Made by a program: the position numbers and the translations under genes. This document shows, one piece after another, positions 9,461-18,987 of a stretch of DNA of 64,000 bases. The first letter of the stretch is position 1, and the number at the start of each line of letters is the position of its first letter. The DNA comes from Candidatus Marinarcus aquaticus (GTDB taxonomy: Bacteria; Campylobacterota; Campylobacteria; Campylobacterales; Arcobacteraceae): the NCBI RefSeq assembly GCF_004116335.1, contig NZ_PDKN01000001.1, forward strand, positions 434,001 to 498,000, written 5' to 3'. The notes beneath the pieces are model-generated. The model was not told where the DNA came from and made no database searches. It was given only the letters and a program-made list of their open reading frames with translations.

Positions 9461-10099
9461 ATGTTGCCTATTGAAGAATACACAAAAATATTTTTTGGTG
9501 TGTTGGCCATTATGGGACCTTTTTCTGCTTTGCCAATATTTGTGAATTTAACCGTTGGAAAATCAACTCAAGAGAAAAATCAATTGGCATTGCACGCCTC
9601 TTTTGCAGGTTGGATCATTGCGTTATGTTCTGTTTGGTTAGGAAATTCAATTTTAAATTTTTTCAATATCTCCATTCCCGCGTTTAAAGTTGCAGGGGGA
9701 ATACTGCTTTTGACCTTGGCAATTAATATGATCAATGCAAAAATCCCTGGAGCCAAACAGACCCCAGAAGAGCTAAGTGAAGCGAAAATATCCAATCGAG
9801 ACTTAGCAATTGTTCCTTTAGCAATTCCTTTGATGATGGGCCCAGGTGCTATTTCTACTGTGATTGTTTTTTCTCATTATGGAAAAGCTATTGGACACTT
9901 ATTTATGATGAGTGCTATTGTGAGTGTTTTGGTTTTGTACATATTCATATCACTCAGAGCGGCGGCTTACTTATCGGCAAAATTGGGACTCATTGGTATT
10001 AATGTGATTTCAAGAATCATGGGATTGATTTTGGCTTCTATAGCCGTGGAGTTTATGGCAAGTGGTTTAATACAACTTTTTCCCGTTTTAGCAGGTTGA
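9461..10099 (+). CDS. MarC family integral membrane protein
   Basis: A 212-aa inner-membrane protein with about six hydrophobic helices. It has the family opening (FFGVLAIMGPFSALPIFVNLT) and the conserved AIPLMMGPGAISTVIV segment, where the family motif is PLAxPLLxGPGAI. The function of MarC/YhgN/SnatA proteins is largely unresolved; some are linked to amino-acid transport. ATG 9461 is chosen because AAGGAAG lies just upstream; an upstream in-frame ATG at 9446 has no such site. It appears separately transcribed from hypA. Confidence 0.9.
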   Translation: MLPIEEYTKIFFGVLAIMGPFSALPIFVNLTVGKSTQEKNQLALHASFAGWIIALCSVWLGNSILNFFNISIPAFKVAGGILLLTLAINMINAKIPGAKQTPEELSEAKISNRDLAIVPLAIPLMMGPGAISTVIVFSHYGKAIGHLFMMSAIVSVLVLYIFISLRAAAYLSAKLGLIGINVISRIMGLILASIAVEFMASGLIQLFPVLAG

Positions 10100-10171
10100 T
10101 TTACATTTGATTAACCCTTGCCAACTATAATTAAGGCAAAAATTTAAAAACTATTTATAGGAAAACAACAT

Positions 10172-10573
10172 ATGTTATTAATGCAATTACGATCAAATGA
10201 GAAGTTTGCCTTTTTAGAATTGGCACATCATTTGGCCAGAGTAGATGGCAATTATGGAGAGAATGAGTACGATATTATCCAAGAGTATTGTGCAGAGATG
10301 GGTATTGATGACATGATAGAGTATGATGAAGAGTCATTTGAATTAGAATCACTGTTAAAAGAGTTTAAAGCCAAAAAGAGTCAAAAAATACTGCTTTTAG
10401 AGTTGATGATTTTGGTGCATGCGGATGATAAATTTCATTTCAAAGAGGATGAATTGGTCAATAAAATTGCAGAGTTTTATAAAATGGACAAACAAATTTT
10501 AGAACACTACTCTTCTTGGGGAAAAGCAGTCACGGCACTTTATAATCAAGGAAAACTTTTCTTAGAAGAGTAG
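10172..10573 (+). CDS. TerB-like helical protein
   Basis: A 133-aa soluble all-helical protein. Two similar segments, FLELAHHLARVDGNYGENEYDII and LLELMILVHADDKFHFKEDELV, match the duplicated acidic A/D-x-DG/DK pattern of TerB/DjlA-like domains, which bind divalent metals. The gene is monocistronic or leads the small genes that follow. Function unknown. Confidence 0.65.
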   Translation: MLLMQLRSNEKFAFLELAHHLARVDGNYGENEYDIIQEYCAEMGIDDMIEYDEESFELESLLKEFKAKKSQKILLLELMILVHADDKFHFKEDELVNKIAEFYKMDKQILEHYSSWGKAVTALYNQGKLFLEE

Positions 10574-10645
10574 AGTCAAAAAATTATTTTTTTAAATTAT
10601 ATCTTATTTATGTGATGATTTATGCTATTTTAGGTAGAATATCGA

Positions 10646-10840
10646 ATGGATATAATACAAAAGTTAAACGCACAAGTTGAAAAAATCAATAAAGAATTTG
10701 AAGCATTAAAGTATGAAAACGACTCTTTAAAACGGCAAGTAGAAGAGTTGAAAAATAGAAATGATGAACATGTGCGTAACAGTCAAGATTTGCTTTTAAA
10801 AATCGACAGTACACTTGCGTTAAAAGGTAAAGGCAATTGA
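10646..10840 (+). CDS. Small coiled-coil protein
   Basis: A 64-aa protein that is almost entirely heptad-like (QKLNAQVEKINKEFEALKYENDSL...), with a short flexible tail. It resembles ZapB-type division coiled coils only in general character; there is no specific match. Its stop overlaps the TTG start of the next small gene (TTGA), indicating translational coupling. First gene of an apparent unit reaching to priA. Confidence 0.6.
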   Translation: MDIIQKLNAQVEKINKEFEALKYENDSLKRQVEELKNRNDEHVRNSQDLLLKIDSTLALKGKGN

Positions 10841-11046
10841 AAAAGAAAATGACATTTCACATCAATAATATGGCGTATACCATCAACGTAGATGAAACCT
10901 TAGAACCAGATATCATTAAATTTTTATCGCAAGAGACTCATATCAATACACAAGAACTTCTTTTAGCCTATATCCGACGTACACAAGAGTTTTATAATTT
11001 TAAAAAAGAGATTGAAACCATTTCAGAAAAACTGCCTAAAGTGTGA
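10837..11046 (+). CDS. Small hypothetical protein
   Basis: A 69-aa soluble protein (MKKKMTFHINNMAYTINVDE...) with no motif that I recognise. The TTG at 10837 overlaps the preceding stop codon and has AAAGG just upstream; ATG 10849 is an alternative start. Its TGA stop shares a base with the ATG of the pseudopilin gene, so it lies within an overlapping gene chain. Confidence 0.55.
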   Translation: MKKKMTFHINNMAYTINVDETLEPDIIKFLSQETHINTQELLLAYIRRTQEFYNFKKEIETISEKLPKV

Positions 11047-11501
11047 TGAAAAAAGCCTTTTCCCTACTTGAAATCATCTTTGTATTGGTTATCATTGCTT
11101 TGATATTCACTTTTGCCATTCGAAACAATCAAGCATTTTTTTCCAATTCAACCATGATAAAAATTAAAAGCGATGTGGCACTGATTCGAAGTGCCATCGC
11201 TTCAAAAGTGCATGCACGTATGCTCAAAGCACAAGAGCAGTTTCCTCAACGCTTGGATGATGCAGCACTCAATACAGAAGGTGCACTTTTGTTTAGTGGC
11301 ATAAAAGGTGAAAAGTTGTTAGATTATCCCTTGGTATCCACCAGTTCTTATGAGAGACAAATAGGGCAGTGGAGCAAAAAAACTCAAAAGAGTTATGAGG
11401 TATGGATCAATAAAGAGGAGTCAGTGCAGTTTACTTATGACTCCAATAAAGGAACGTTTGAGTGCGACTACACTCAAAACAGTTGCAAGGAAGTTGATTG
11501 A
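11046..11501 (+). CDS. Type II/IV pseudopilin-like protein
   Basis: A 151-aa protein with a prepilin-type leader: MKKAFSLLEIIFVLVIIALIF, with cleavage expected before the Phe of AFSLLE and the family Glu at mature position 5. The rest is a short globular domain with two cysteines near the C-terminus (ECDYTQNSC). It could be a minor pilin or secretion pseudopilin; no pilus assembly genes are adjacent. ATG 11046 overlaps the previous stop by one base, and its own stop overlaps the priA start. Confidence 0.8.
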   Translation: MKKAFSLLEIIFVLVIIALIFTFAIRNNQAFFSNSTMIKIKSDVALIRSAIASKVHARMLKAQEQFPQRLDDAALNTEGALLFSGIKGEKLLDYPLVSTSSYERQIGQWSKKTQKSYEVWINKEESVQFTYDSNKGTFECDYTQNSCKEVD

Positions 11502-13348
11502 GTCAAATATTTTATTATGAAATTGCACTGTTAAAATCCCCGCTAGAACCTTTAACGTATGAGTTTAACGAACCTTTGAACTTGGGACAAAAAGTAAGAG
11601 TGAAATTAGCACGTCGTAAAAACCTTATGGATGGAGTTGTTGTAAAAGAGGTGCCACAACCTGATTTTAAATGCTCAATTATTGAAGAGGTGAGTGAAGC
11701 GTATTATGATACTACGATGCTTCAAACAGCTAAGTTTATTGCTTCTTATTATATTTGTTCATTGGGCGAAGCATTGAGTCTTTATACGCCATTTAACCAA
11801 ACACCTAGTGTGGTATCAAAAACGTTTGAAAGTAAGATTGAACTCTCAAATGAACAAGAAAAAGCCTTTGAGTTTTTAGAACAAAATAAACAGGCACTTC
11901 TGTTTGCAAACACCGGAAGTGGTAAGACTGAAATTTACATCAAAACCATTGAAAAACATCTCAATGAGAACCAACAAGCCATCTTACTTATGCCTGAAAT
12001 CTCTTTAACACCTCAAATGCAAAAACGTTTGGAGAAGGTTTTTGGAGATGCCGTTGCGATTTGGCACTCCAAAGTAACCAAAAAACGAAAAGAACAGATC
12101 ATTGAAGGGTTGCATAATGGAGAAATCAAGCTCATTGCTGGTGCACGTTCAGCTCTTTTTTTGCCTTACAGTCGTTTGGGTTTGATTATGGTGGATGAAG
12201 AGCATGATGAGTCCTATAAATCCGATCAAAAACCGCGACTCAATGTCAAGGATTTAACGATTTACATGGCCAAACAGTTTGGCTATCAGTTGATTTTAGG
12301 AAGTGCAACGCCTTCGATCTCCTCTTTTCATAAGTTGCCTTATATCAGAATCACTAAGACCTATTTTCAAAGCCAAAAAGTGTTGACTTTTTATGATTCA
12401 CAGTTTGCACTCAATGATGAAGTCAAAGATAAAATCACGCGAGTTTTACAACAAAACCAACAGGTGATTGTTTTTTTGCCAACGCGTGCAAACTATAAGT
12501 ATCAAGTCTGCTCTTCATGTGGGAAAAGTGTGGAGTGTCCCTATTGTTCTGTCTCTATGAGTTTGCATAAAAATGCTTTAGCCTTGAAGTGTCATTATTG
12601 TGGTTATACCCAACAAATACCACAAAGCTGCCCTTCTTGTGGTACAGGTATTATCCACAATCTGCGTGTGGGTACAGCACAAATTGAAGAGGAGTTGCAA
12701 ACCCTTTTTGCAAGCAAGACGGTTATGCGGTTTGACCGTGACTCAATTACGACTGACAGTAAACTCAAAGCCGTACTCAATGATTTTAATGATGAAAAAA
12801 TTGATATTTTAGTGGGAACACAAATGCTCTCTAAAGGGCACGATTATCATAACGTAACCCTTGCAATTGTTTTGGGCATTGATTCCATTTTAAATATGAA
12901 TTCGTATAAAGCCAGAGAACGAGCATTGTCTTTGCTCATACAGATTGCAGGACGAAGTGGACGTAAAGGGTTTGGCGAGGTGATGGTACAAACCAAAAAT
13001 GCAGATTTCTTTGAGTATTACATGCAAGAGAATGATTATGAACAGTTCTTAAAAGATGAATTAGTGTTTCGTGAAGATTTGTACCCTCCCTTTTTTAAAA
13101 TGGCCAAAGTAGTGTTTGCGCATACCAATGGCTTAAAAGCGAAAGAAGAAATGCAGTATTATGTGAAACAGTTTGCAGTCATTAAAGAGGTTGAAGTGGT
13201 GGGTTCAGGTGAGAGCGCGGTGTTTAAAATTGCCAATAAGTACCGTTATGAAATTATTTTACGCTCATCTAATATCAAAGCCTTAATCCAGACACTGCAC
13301 AGTGTCACTTCGGCAATGGCTGTCATTGATATGGACACCATAAAATAA
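11498..13348 (+). CDS. priA: Primosomal protein N' (PriA helicase)
   Basis: Replication-restart helicase (616 aa) that recognises abandoned forks and reloads the replisome. An N-terminal DNA-binding region precedes Walker A FANTGSGKTEIY (about residue 138) and Walker B VDEEHDES. The zinc-binding cluster has four CxxC pairs (CSSC, CPYC, CHYC, CPSC). Helicase motifs follow: GTQMLSKGHDYHNV and IQIAGRSGRKGFGEVMVQT. Translation begins at a TTG overlapping the preceding stop (TTGA), with a strong GCAAGGAAG site 5 bases upstream. The length is slightly short of E. coli PriA (732). Confidence 0.96.
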   Translation: MSQIFYYEIALLKSPLEPLTYEFNEPLNLGQKVRVKLARRKNLMDGVVVKEVPQPDFKCSIIEEVSEAYYDTTMLQTAKFIASYYICSLGEALSLYTPFNQTPSVVSKTFESKIELSNEQEKAFEFLEQNKQALLFANTGSGKTEIYIKTIEKHLNENQQAILLMPEISLTPQMQKRLEKVFGDAVAIWHSKVTKKRKEQIIEGLHNGEIKLIAGARSALFLPYSRLGLIMVDEEHDESYKSDQKPRLNVKDLTIYMAKQFGYQLILGSATPSISSFHKLPYIRITKTYFQSQKVLTFYDSQFALNDEVKDKITRVLQQNQQVIVFLPTRANYKYQVCSSCGKSVECPYCSVSMSLHKNALALKCHYCGYTQQIPQSCPSCGTGIIHNLRVGTAQIEEELQTLFASKTVMRFDRDSITTDSKLKAVLNDFNDEKIDILVGTQMLSKGHDYHNVTLAIVLGIDSILNMNSYKARERALSLLIQIAGRSGRKGFGEVMVQTKNADFFEYYMQENDYEQFLKDELVFREDLYPPFFKMAKVVFAHTNGLKAKEEMQYYVKQFAVIKEVEVVGSGESAVFKIANKYRYEIILRSSNIKALIQTLHSVTSAMAVIDMDTIK

Positions 13349-13428
13349 AAATATTTTATAAACCATTTGAGTTTATATTCTCTTAAAAGAGAATTGGATA
13401 AAATTCGCAAAATCTATAAAGGAAACTT

Positions 13429-14616
13429 ATGATATTTACTAAAGAAGAATTCAAAGCAAAAGTAGAAGAGATTCAATCTCAAAGCTGGTACAGAAACCCT
13501 ATTGGGTTTGGTTTAGCAAGAGTTGATCGAGGACAAAAAAATCCTGAAAAAATTTTACAAGCTACTTTTCCTGTTGTAAACTGGGAAGAAAATTATGGAA
13601 GTGCAGCAGTGTTTTTAAATGCACTTAAAGAAGCAGGTGCAGCTGTCGATACAACAAAAACAGAACTTGTATGTGAAGTGAGTGATGCATTTGTAGAGAG
13701 TTGTATCGAAACATTCAGACCATATATTCCTGAAGCAAAAGGTGAAGAGCATAAAAATGTTCAAGTACTTTCTCAATTGGCTTCATTGCCTTTATCATCT
13801 GGTTTGAATGCTGACAATTTCAAAGTGGTATTTATTTTTGAAGATGCGGTGGTTGAATCAGTTGAAGCAGCATACTTAAAACTGTATGCACTTTCATCTG
13901 GAAAAGCAAAATTAAGAAGTTTAAACCTCAATGGTATTTTTGGTGCACTTCATAACTGCGCATGGACTGGTTCAACTCCAATTGAGTTAGATTGGTTAAG
14001 AGAGAATGAAATTGCTCTTAAATTGTCAAACAAATACCCTGAAATCACAATGGTAGATAAATTCCCAAGATTCCTATCTCACGTTATTCCTGCAGATAAC
14101 ACAAGAATTTTAGAGACATCAAAAGTACGATTTGGTGCACAATTAGCTGCAGGAACTACGGTAATGCCAGGTGCTGCATATATCAACTTTAATGCGGGTA
14201 CTGAAGGTGTTGTTATGGTTGAAGGACGAATCTCTTCTTCAGCTGTTGTGGGTGCTGGATCAGACGTTGGTGGTGGAGCATCTATTCTTGGTGTTCTTTC
14301 AGGAACAGACGGAGTGCCTGTATCAATTGGTGAAAACACACTTCTTGGAGCTAACTCTTGTACAGGTACAGCAATCGGTGATGGTTGTATTTTAGATGCG
14401 GGTGTAACTATTTTACCAGGAACAAAAATCACACTTTCTGAAAAAGCAGTGGCTGCTATTCAAGAGATTAATCCAGACAAAGAGATCAAACCATTGATGA
14501 GAGGTATGGATTTCTTAGGTGTGAATGGGGTTCACTTCAGACAAAACTCTGTAAATGGTCAAATCATTGCAATGAGAAGTACGCGAGAAATAAAACTCAA
14601 CGCTGATTTACACTAA
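13429..14616 (+). CDS. dapD: 2,3,4,5-tetrahydropyridine-2,6-dicarboxylate N-succinyltransferase
   Basis: Succinyltransferase (395 aa) of the lysine/diaminopimelate pathway, supplying peptidoglycan. The C-terminal part shows left-handed beta-helix hexapeptide character (GAQLAAGTTVMPGAAYINFNAG, VVGAGSDVGGGASILGVLSG, GENTLLGANSCTGTAIGDGC). The protein is longer than the 274-aa E. coli enzyme, as in the long DapD class of Campylobacterota and Actinobacteria. Monocistronic, with its own terminator. Confidence 0.93.
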   Translation: MIFTKEEFKAKVEEIQSQSWYRNPIGFGLARVDRGQKNPEKILQATFPVVNWEENYGSAAVFLNALKEAGAAVDTTKTELVCEVSDAFVESCIETFRPYIPEAKGEEHKNVQVLSQLASLPLSSGLNADNFKVVFIFEDAVVESVEAAYLKLYALSSGKAKLRSLNLNGIFGALHNCAWTGSTPIELDWLRENEIALKLSNKYPEITMVDKFPRFLSHVIPADNTRILETSKVRFGAQLAAGTTVMPGAAYINFNAGTEGVVMVEGRISSSAVVGAGSDVGGGASILGVLSGTDGVPVSIGENTLLGANSCTGTAIGDGCILDAGVTILPGTKITLSEKAVAAIQEINPDKEIKPLMRGMDFLGVNGVHFRQNSVNGQIIAMRSTREIKLNADLH

Positions 14617-14638
14617 TCACTCTTAGTTATGCTGTTTT

Positions 14639-14669
14639 AAAAGGTACTGCTTTGGCAGTGCCTTTTTTT
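14639..14669 (+). terminator. Rho-independent terminator of dapD
   Basis: A 12-bp stem (AAAAGGTACTGC / GCAGTGCCTTTT, one T-G pair) with a TTTG loop runs into seven T residues, 22 bases after the dapD stop. Confidence 0.9.
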
Positions 14670-14778
14670 ATATCTAAAAAATTATGTAACAAAATAATGG
14701 ATTAGGTTATATCCATTCTTTAGCTAACTTGCATTATAATATAACTAAATTTGTGACAAAAAATGAAAGGGTTTATTT

Positions 14779-16254
14779 ATGAGAATGATTCTATTTGGAG
14801 TATCATGTGCAGCACTTTTACTCACTGGTTGCAGTAATAAAAATTTGGAACAAGGCAGCGCACAACAAATAGCCAATATCAATCAATCGGATGAAAAAAA
14901 TAATTTGGCTTTACACGATGCCATTCGAGCCAAAGATGCAAAGAGTGCGCAACTGTTGATTCAAGCCAATGCCAACATTGATATAAAAGATGAATTTGGA
15001 AATACCCCTTTACATTTAACGGCTGTTTATAACCAAGAAGAGATTGCAAAAGCTTTGATTCAAAAGAGCGCAACGGTGAACACTCAAGACAATTATGGGG
15101 ATACACCACTCATTGATGCTACACGAAACAATTATTTTAAAATAGCACGTCTTTTAGTCTGTAATGATGCACAAAGAGGTGCCCAAGATAAAAACGGTCT
15201 GACTCCTTTACATTACGCTTCACAAGTAAAAAATGCCGATATGGTTGAGTTGCTTTTGAGTTCAAACTTGGATGTTTTTTGTCAAGATACACTTATAATT
15301 GAGATGAACGCGTTAGAAGACTCTACACAAAAAAGTGTTCAAATTTGTGGAACGCTTAAAGAAGGAGTAGCATCTAAGATTACAGTGGATATTACCACCG
15401 CCATGAATGAACCCGTACAAACATTGGATGCAACCATCAACAGTGAAGAGAAGTTATGGTGTACTCCTATGAGCAATGAATTGCCTTTAGAAACATACAA
15501 CATCAAAGCAGTTGCAGTGGATAAAGCCGAACACAGCAGTGAAGTAACAAGCACGCTTAATATTATTGAGAATATTTCACTGCCAGAAGCCTTCAATGAA
15601 CCCGCAATGGATGTCTCAAATGAAGCAAACACCGATATTACAAATGAAACTGCAAACACGACTCTTTCAGATGAGATATATGTTTCGTTAAACACGGCAT
15701 TGGCTGAGGATTTAAAAACGTGGGATGCTTCATTTGATAAAGAGAGTTTGAGTATTGTATTTAATGCAAAAAATACCTTCTTTGAGAGAGGATACTCGCA
15801 AATTCCTGCAGTGTATCAAGAGTTACTTGCTGAGTTCTTCCCCAAACTCATTGCTGGGTTAAAACCCTTTGAAGGAAGAGTAAAAGTGCTTATACAAGGA
15901 CACAGTTCTTCGACATTTGATTCAACCAATGATGAAAACATTAAATTCATGAAAAATGAAATTCTTTCACAAAAAAGAGCACAAAATGTGTATGATTATC
16001 TGAAAGCTTTACAGAATGATGTGATCATCAACAATCAAGCATTTATTGAAAAAGATGTTACCCCTATTGCCAAATCATCACTGCAAACGGCTAAAAATGA
16101 AGATTTAAGTGAAAATTTTGAGCATTCTAGACGAGTTGATTTTAAAATTGAAGTTTTAAACGAAGAGACAAAACTTCCTGAAGGTTTTGAACCAGTCGCT
16201 CCTTCAAAAGCTGATGAAGCCACGGGTATTGAGGAGATTGATCTGCTTCAATAA
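14779..16254 (+). CDS. Ankyrin-repeat lipoprotein with OmpA-like C-terminal domain
   Basis: A 491-aa envelope protein. The signal peptide ends in lipobox LLLTGC. Three to four ankyrin repeats follow (NTPLHLTAVYNQEEIAKALI; DTPLIDATRNNYFKIARLLV; LTPLHYASQVKNADMVELLL) at about residues 45-165. A beta-rich linker separates them from an OmpA/Pal-like peptidoglycan-binding domain near 330-470 (VLIQGHSSS, SQKRAQNVYDYLKAL, SRRVDFKIEV). It is probably anchored in the outer membrane and tethered to the wall. It converges on the envC-like gene, with adjacent stops. Confidence 0.85.
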   Translation: MRMILFGVSCAALLLTGCSNKNLEQGSAQQIANINQSDEKNNLALHDAIRAKDAKSAQLLIQANANIDIKDEFGNTPLHLTAVYNQEEIAKALIQKSATVNTQDNYGDTPLIDATRNNYFKIARLLVCNDAQRGAQDKNGLTPLHYASQVKNADMVELLLSSNLDVFCQDTLIIEMNALEDSTQKSVQICGTLKEGVASKITVDITTAMNEPVQTLDATINSEEKLWCTPMSNELPLETYNIKAVAVDKAEHSSEVTSTLNIIENISLPEAFNEPAMDVSNEANTDITNETANTTLSDEIYVSLNTALAEDLKTWDASFDKESLSIVFNAKNTFFERGYSQIPAVYQELLAEFFPKLIAGLKPFEGRVKVLIQGHSSSTFDSTNDENIKFMKNEILSQKRAQNVYDYLKALQNDVIINNQAFIEKDVTPIAKSSLQTAKNEDLSENFEHSRRVDFKIEVLNEETKLPEGFEPVAPSKADEATGIEEIDLLQ

Positions 16255-17523
16255 TCAGTTAAAGAGGTCTTGTGGATTGATATGAGCGCTGTTTTTGGTT
16301 GCTTGGAATGTTAAGCTGTCATCTACTCGCCCAACCACATACCCTTTTTGAATCCATTTTCCCACTTTAATCGTTGGAGAGATTTGGTCTAAGTGTGAGT
16401 AAATAGTATGCAGACCATTTTTGTGTTGAACAATCACCACATTTTCCAACATCCCTGAATCTTTTTTAGCATAGACCACTTTTCCATTAAGTACACTGAA
16501 AACTTTCGCTTTGGGTTGTTTTGATTTCATCACCACAGATTCATTAAAGAGTTTGATTTTATAGACTGGATCATAATACTTTCCAAACTTCTTTGTGATG
16601 GTATATGATTTCAAAGGTGCGATGGTTTTACTGCCTCGATAGTGACCAATTTTAACCCCTGCCGTGGATGAACCAATCATTCTTACATCTAAATCAATAT
16701 TATTGGCAAATCGTTTTTGTGAGGAAGCAGAAGATTTGGCCATCTCTTGTTCTCGTTTTCTTTTTTCCAATGCCAGTTTTCGTTCACGCTCTTTTTGTTT
16801 GGCAATCTCCTCTTTTTTAAGAATGTTCAATTTTCCCAAAAGGTTTGAAAGAGATTGTTGCTTTTTGATGCTTTTTTTAAGTTCATATTGATACGCTGTG
16901 TGTTTCTTTTGTAAAGAGGCAATTGCATTTTCTTGTTTGGCTTGTAGGTTGGACAAGTTCTTTTTTCGTTTGGTTTCAATGGCAATAAACTGTTGCAGTT
17001 TATCAATGGCTTTTTCATTTTTAACTTTATCTTGTGAAACTTGCAGATACTCTTTATTGAGTTGGATAATCTCATCTTTAGAGTTTTCTGAAAGCACTTG
17101 ATACAACTCAGCATCAATGAGTTCATTAAGAGATTTTTTTGAAGCCAGATTTAAAGCAAAAGCCCAAGAGAAATCTTCTGTAATGAGGTTGATAATGCGC
17201 TCTTCTTTTCGTGCTTTCTCTTTTTTTAACTCTTCGGCTTTGACTTCAAGATGGCTCAGTTCATTTTTAGTTTTTTCAAGTTTATCTTTTTGTTGTACGA
17301 TGATACGAGAAATGACACTCATTTTTTTTTCAAGTTTTTTAAGACTGTTGGTTTGTGTACGAATCTCATTTGAGAGTTTTCTGATTTGATACTCGGTTTG
17401 CTTTTTATGTTGAGAATTTTTTTCAAGTATTTTTTTATTGTTGTCAATTTTTTTCTCTATATTTGATACAGAGGCATTCGATATTTGAAAGGCAATCAGC
17501 GGTAATAGGAACAACAGTCTCAT
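16255..17523 (-). CDS. EnvC-like murein hydrolase activator (degenerate LytM domain)
   Basis: A 422-aa periplasmic protein: signal peptide, long coiled coil (about 20-270), then a C-terminal M23/LytM-type domain. In true LytM peptidases, zinc is held by HxxxD and HxH. Here the first site reads KIKLFNESVVM and the last reads LTFQATKN, so most ligands are missing; only the SHL-containing strand survives. This matches EnvC-type activators, which switch on amidases rather than cutting. The start codon overlaps the ftsX stop, and the gene order ftsE-ftsX-envC supports a divisome role under FtsEX control. Confidence 0.88.
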   Translation of the reverse strand: MRLLFLLPLIAFQISNASVSNIEKKIDNNKKILEKNSQHKKQTEYQIRKLSNEIRTQTNSLKKLEKKMSVISRIIVQQKDKLEKTKNELSHLEVKAEELKKEKARKEERIINLITEDFSWAFALNLASKKSLNELIDAELYQVLSENSKDEIIQLNKEYLQVSQDKVKNEKAIDKLQQFIAIETKRKKNLSNLQAKQENAIASLQKKHTAYQYELKKSIKKQQSLSNLLGKLNILKKEEIAKQKERERKLALEKRKREQEMAKSSASSQKRFANNIDLDVRMIGSSTAGVKIGHYRGSKTIAPLKSYTITKKFGKYYDPVYKIKLFNESVVMKSKQPKAKVFSVLNGKVVYAKKDSGMLENVVIVQHKNGLHTIYSHLDQISPTIKVGKWIQKGYVVGRVDDSLTFQATKNSAHINPQDLFN

Positions 17524-18338
17524 GATTTCTTTAACTTATATTTAAATAACACCCCAATAATTGTGGTTAAGGAGATGACCATTGACATGACAAACAACAG
17601 TGCAATCTCTTTATCCAATGTTGGATCAATATCAATGATTGATGCCAGCTCTGGCGGAAAGATAACATTCAGATTGTTAAACGCAAAAATCAGCAGACCT
17701 GTTACAATAAAAAAGGCAATCAAGGCACCAATAAGGGCATGTTTAATTACCATTGAAGCACTGTAGATAATTGAAGCTCCATGAAGTTGCATGATGCTGA
17801 TTTTCTCTTGATGTTCATAAAACCATATTTGTATCTGCTTCGAAAATAAAATTATAGCAAACAGCAGTGAAATAACAAAGAAAACAATGATAATATTTTG
17901 ATTTAACACCAACAATGAAAAGATTTTATTATGGTCTTTTGAGAAGATTTCAATCTTTTTAATGTTGGGAATTTCTCCCAGCTCTTTTTTTATGGTTTCT
18001 AACTCTGAGGTTGTGGGAAAGGTTTCTAAGTGAATTGTGTAAAAGAATGGCAGTCGTTGTTTGAGTAAAAACATAGAGTTATCTGAAAGCGAATCTTTGA
18101 CTTTATCTATGATTTTGCTTTTATCTAAAGTTACAATCTTTTTAACATCAATGCCTGCAAGTGAGTTGATGTCATCTTTAACTAAAGGTGTGTTGGTAAT
18201 AACCACAATGGAGTAGTCATCTGATATTTTGGTTTTATAGTTGGTGATGACCTCTTCGGTGAACATGTACATTGAAAAGGTGACCAACATCACCGTCAAT
18301 GGAATGACAAAAGAGAAGATATTTTTAACAGACTTCAT
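17520..18338 (-). CDS. ftsX: Cell-division protein FtsX
   Basis: Permease-like subunit (272 aa) of the FtsEX complex, which transmits ATP-driven changes across the inner membrane to a periplasmic hydrolase activator. One N-terminal membrane helix is followed by a periplasmic domain of about 110 residues and three C-terminal helices, the normal FtsX topology. It overlaps ftsE by 14 bases and the envC-like gene by 4, so the three are translationally coupled. Confidence 0.9.
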   Translation of the reverse strand: MKSVKNIFSFVIPLTVMLVTFSMYMFTEEVITNYKTKISDDYSIVVITNTPLVKDDINSLAGIDVKKIVTLDKSKIIDKVKDSLSDNSMFLLKQRLPFFYTIHLETFPTTSELETIKKELGEIPNIKKIEIFSKDHNKIFSLLVLNQNIIIVFFVISLLFAIILFSKQIQIWFYEHQEKISIMQLHGASIIYSASMVIKHALIGALIAFFIVTGLLIFAFNNLNVIFPPELASIIDIDPTLDKEIALLFVMSMVISLTTIIGVLFKYKLKKS

Positions 18339-18987
18339 AAATCACTCCATCTTCAATTGAGAGTTGTCGAAAGGCTATTCCAAAGTTTTTAGGCACGCGG
18401 TGCGTTACAACTACAATGGTAATTCCAAGTTGTTCATTGGCATTTTTAAGCAAATTCCAGACCAAATCTGCTGAGTAGTCATCCAAATTTCCTGTTGGTT
18501 CATCGGCGATGATGATTTTTGGATTGTGTGCTAAAGCCCTTGCAACGGCAACTCGTTGTTGTTCACCCCCACTTAATTCACTTGGGTAAAAGCCTTCACG
18601 GTGTGAGAGTTTAACGTGAGAGAGAAGCTTGATGGCTTGTTGTTTTGAAACATCATTGGAGTAACCATTGATTTTCAAGGGCAACATGATGTTTTCTTCA
18701 ATGGTCCACTCTTTTACCAATTTATAATCTTGGAAAATAACCCCAATATTTTTACGAACATCACGAAGTATTTTACTTCGAGGTGAAGACATATCATGAC
18801 CATCAATGATCAGTTTACCATGTTTTAAAGCGATATCTCCATAAAACGATTTTAACAGAGTAGATTTGCCACTACCACTGGCTCCTCCAATAAAAACGAA
18901 CTCTTTTGGTCGAATATGGAAAGCACCTTTTTTGATAATAAAACGGTTTTCATCGTATGAAAGATAAATCTCTTTAGCATTAATCAT
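18325..18987 (-). CDS. ftsE: Cell-division ATP-binding protein FtsE
   Basis: Cytoplasmic ABC ATPase (220 aa) partnered with FtsX. Walker [15 protein letters not shown]-loop VIFQDYKLV, signature [15 protein letters not shown], Walker [13 protein letters not shown] and the switch histidine VVVTHR are all present. It overlaps trmB by 8 bases upstream and ftsX by 14 downstream. Confidence 0.93.
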   Translation of the reverse strand: MINAKEIYLSYDENRFIIKKGAFHIRPKEFVFIGGASGSGKSTLLKSFYGDIALKHGKLIIDGHDMSSPRSKILRDVRKNIGVIFQDYKLVKEWTIEENIMLPLKINGYSNDVSKQQAIKLLSHVKLSHREGFYPSELSGGEQQRVAVARALAHNPKIIIADEPTGNLDDYSADLVWNLLKNANEQLGITIVVVTHRVPKNFGIAFRQLSIEDGVIYEVC

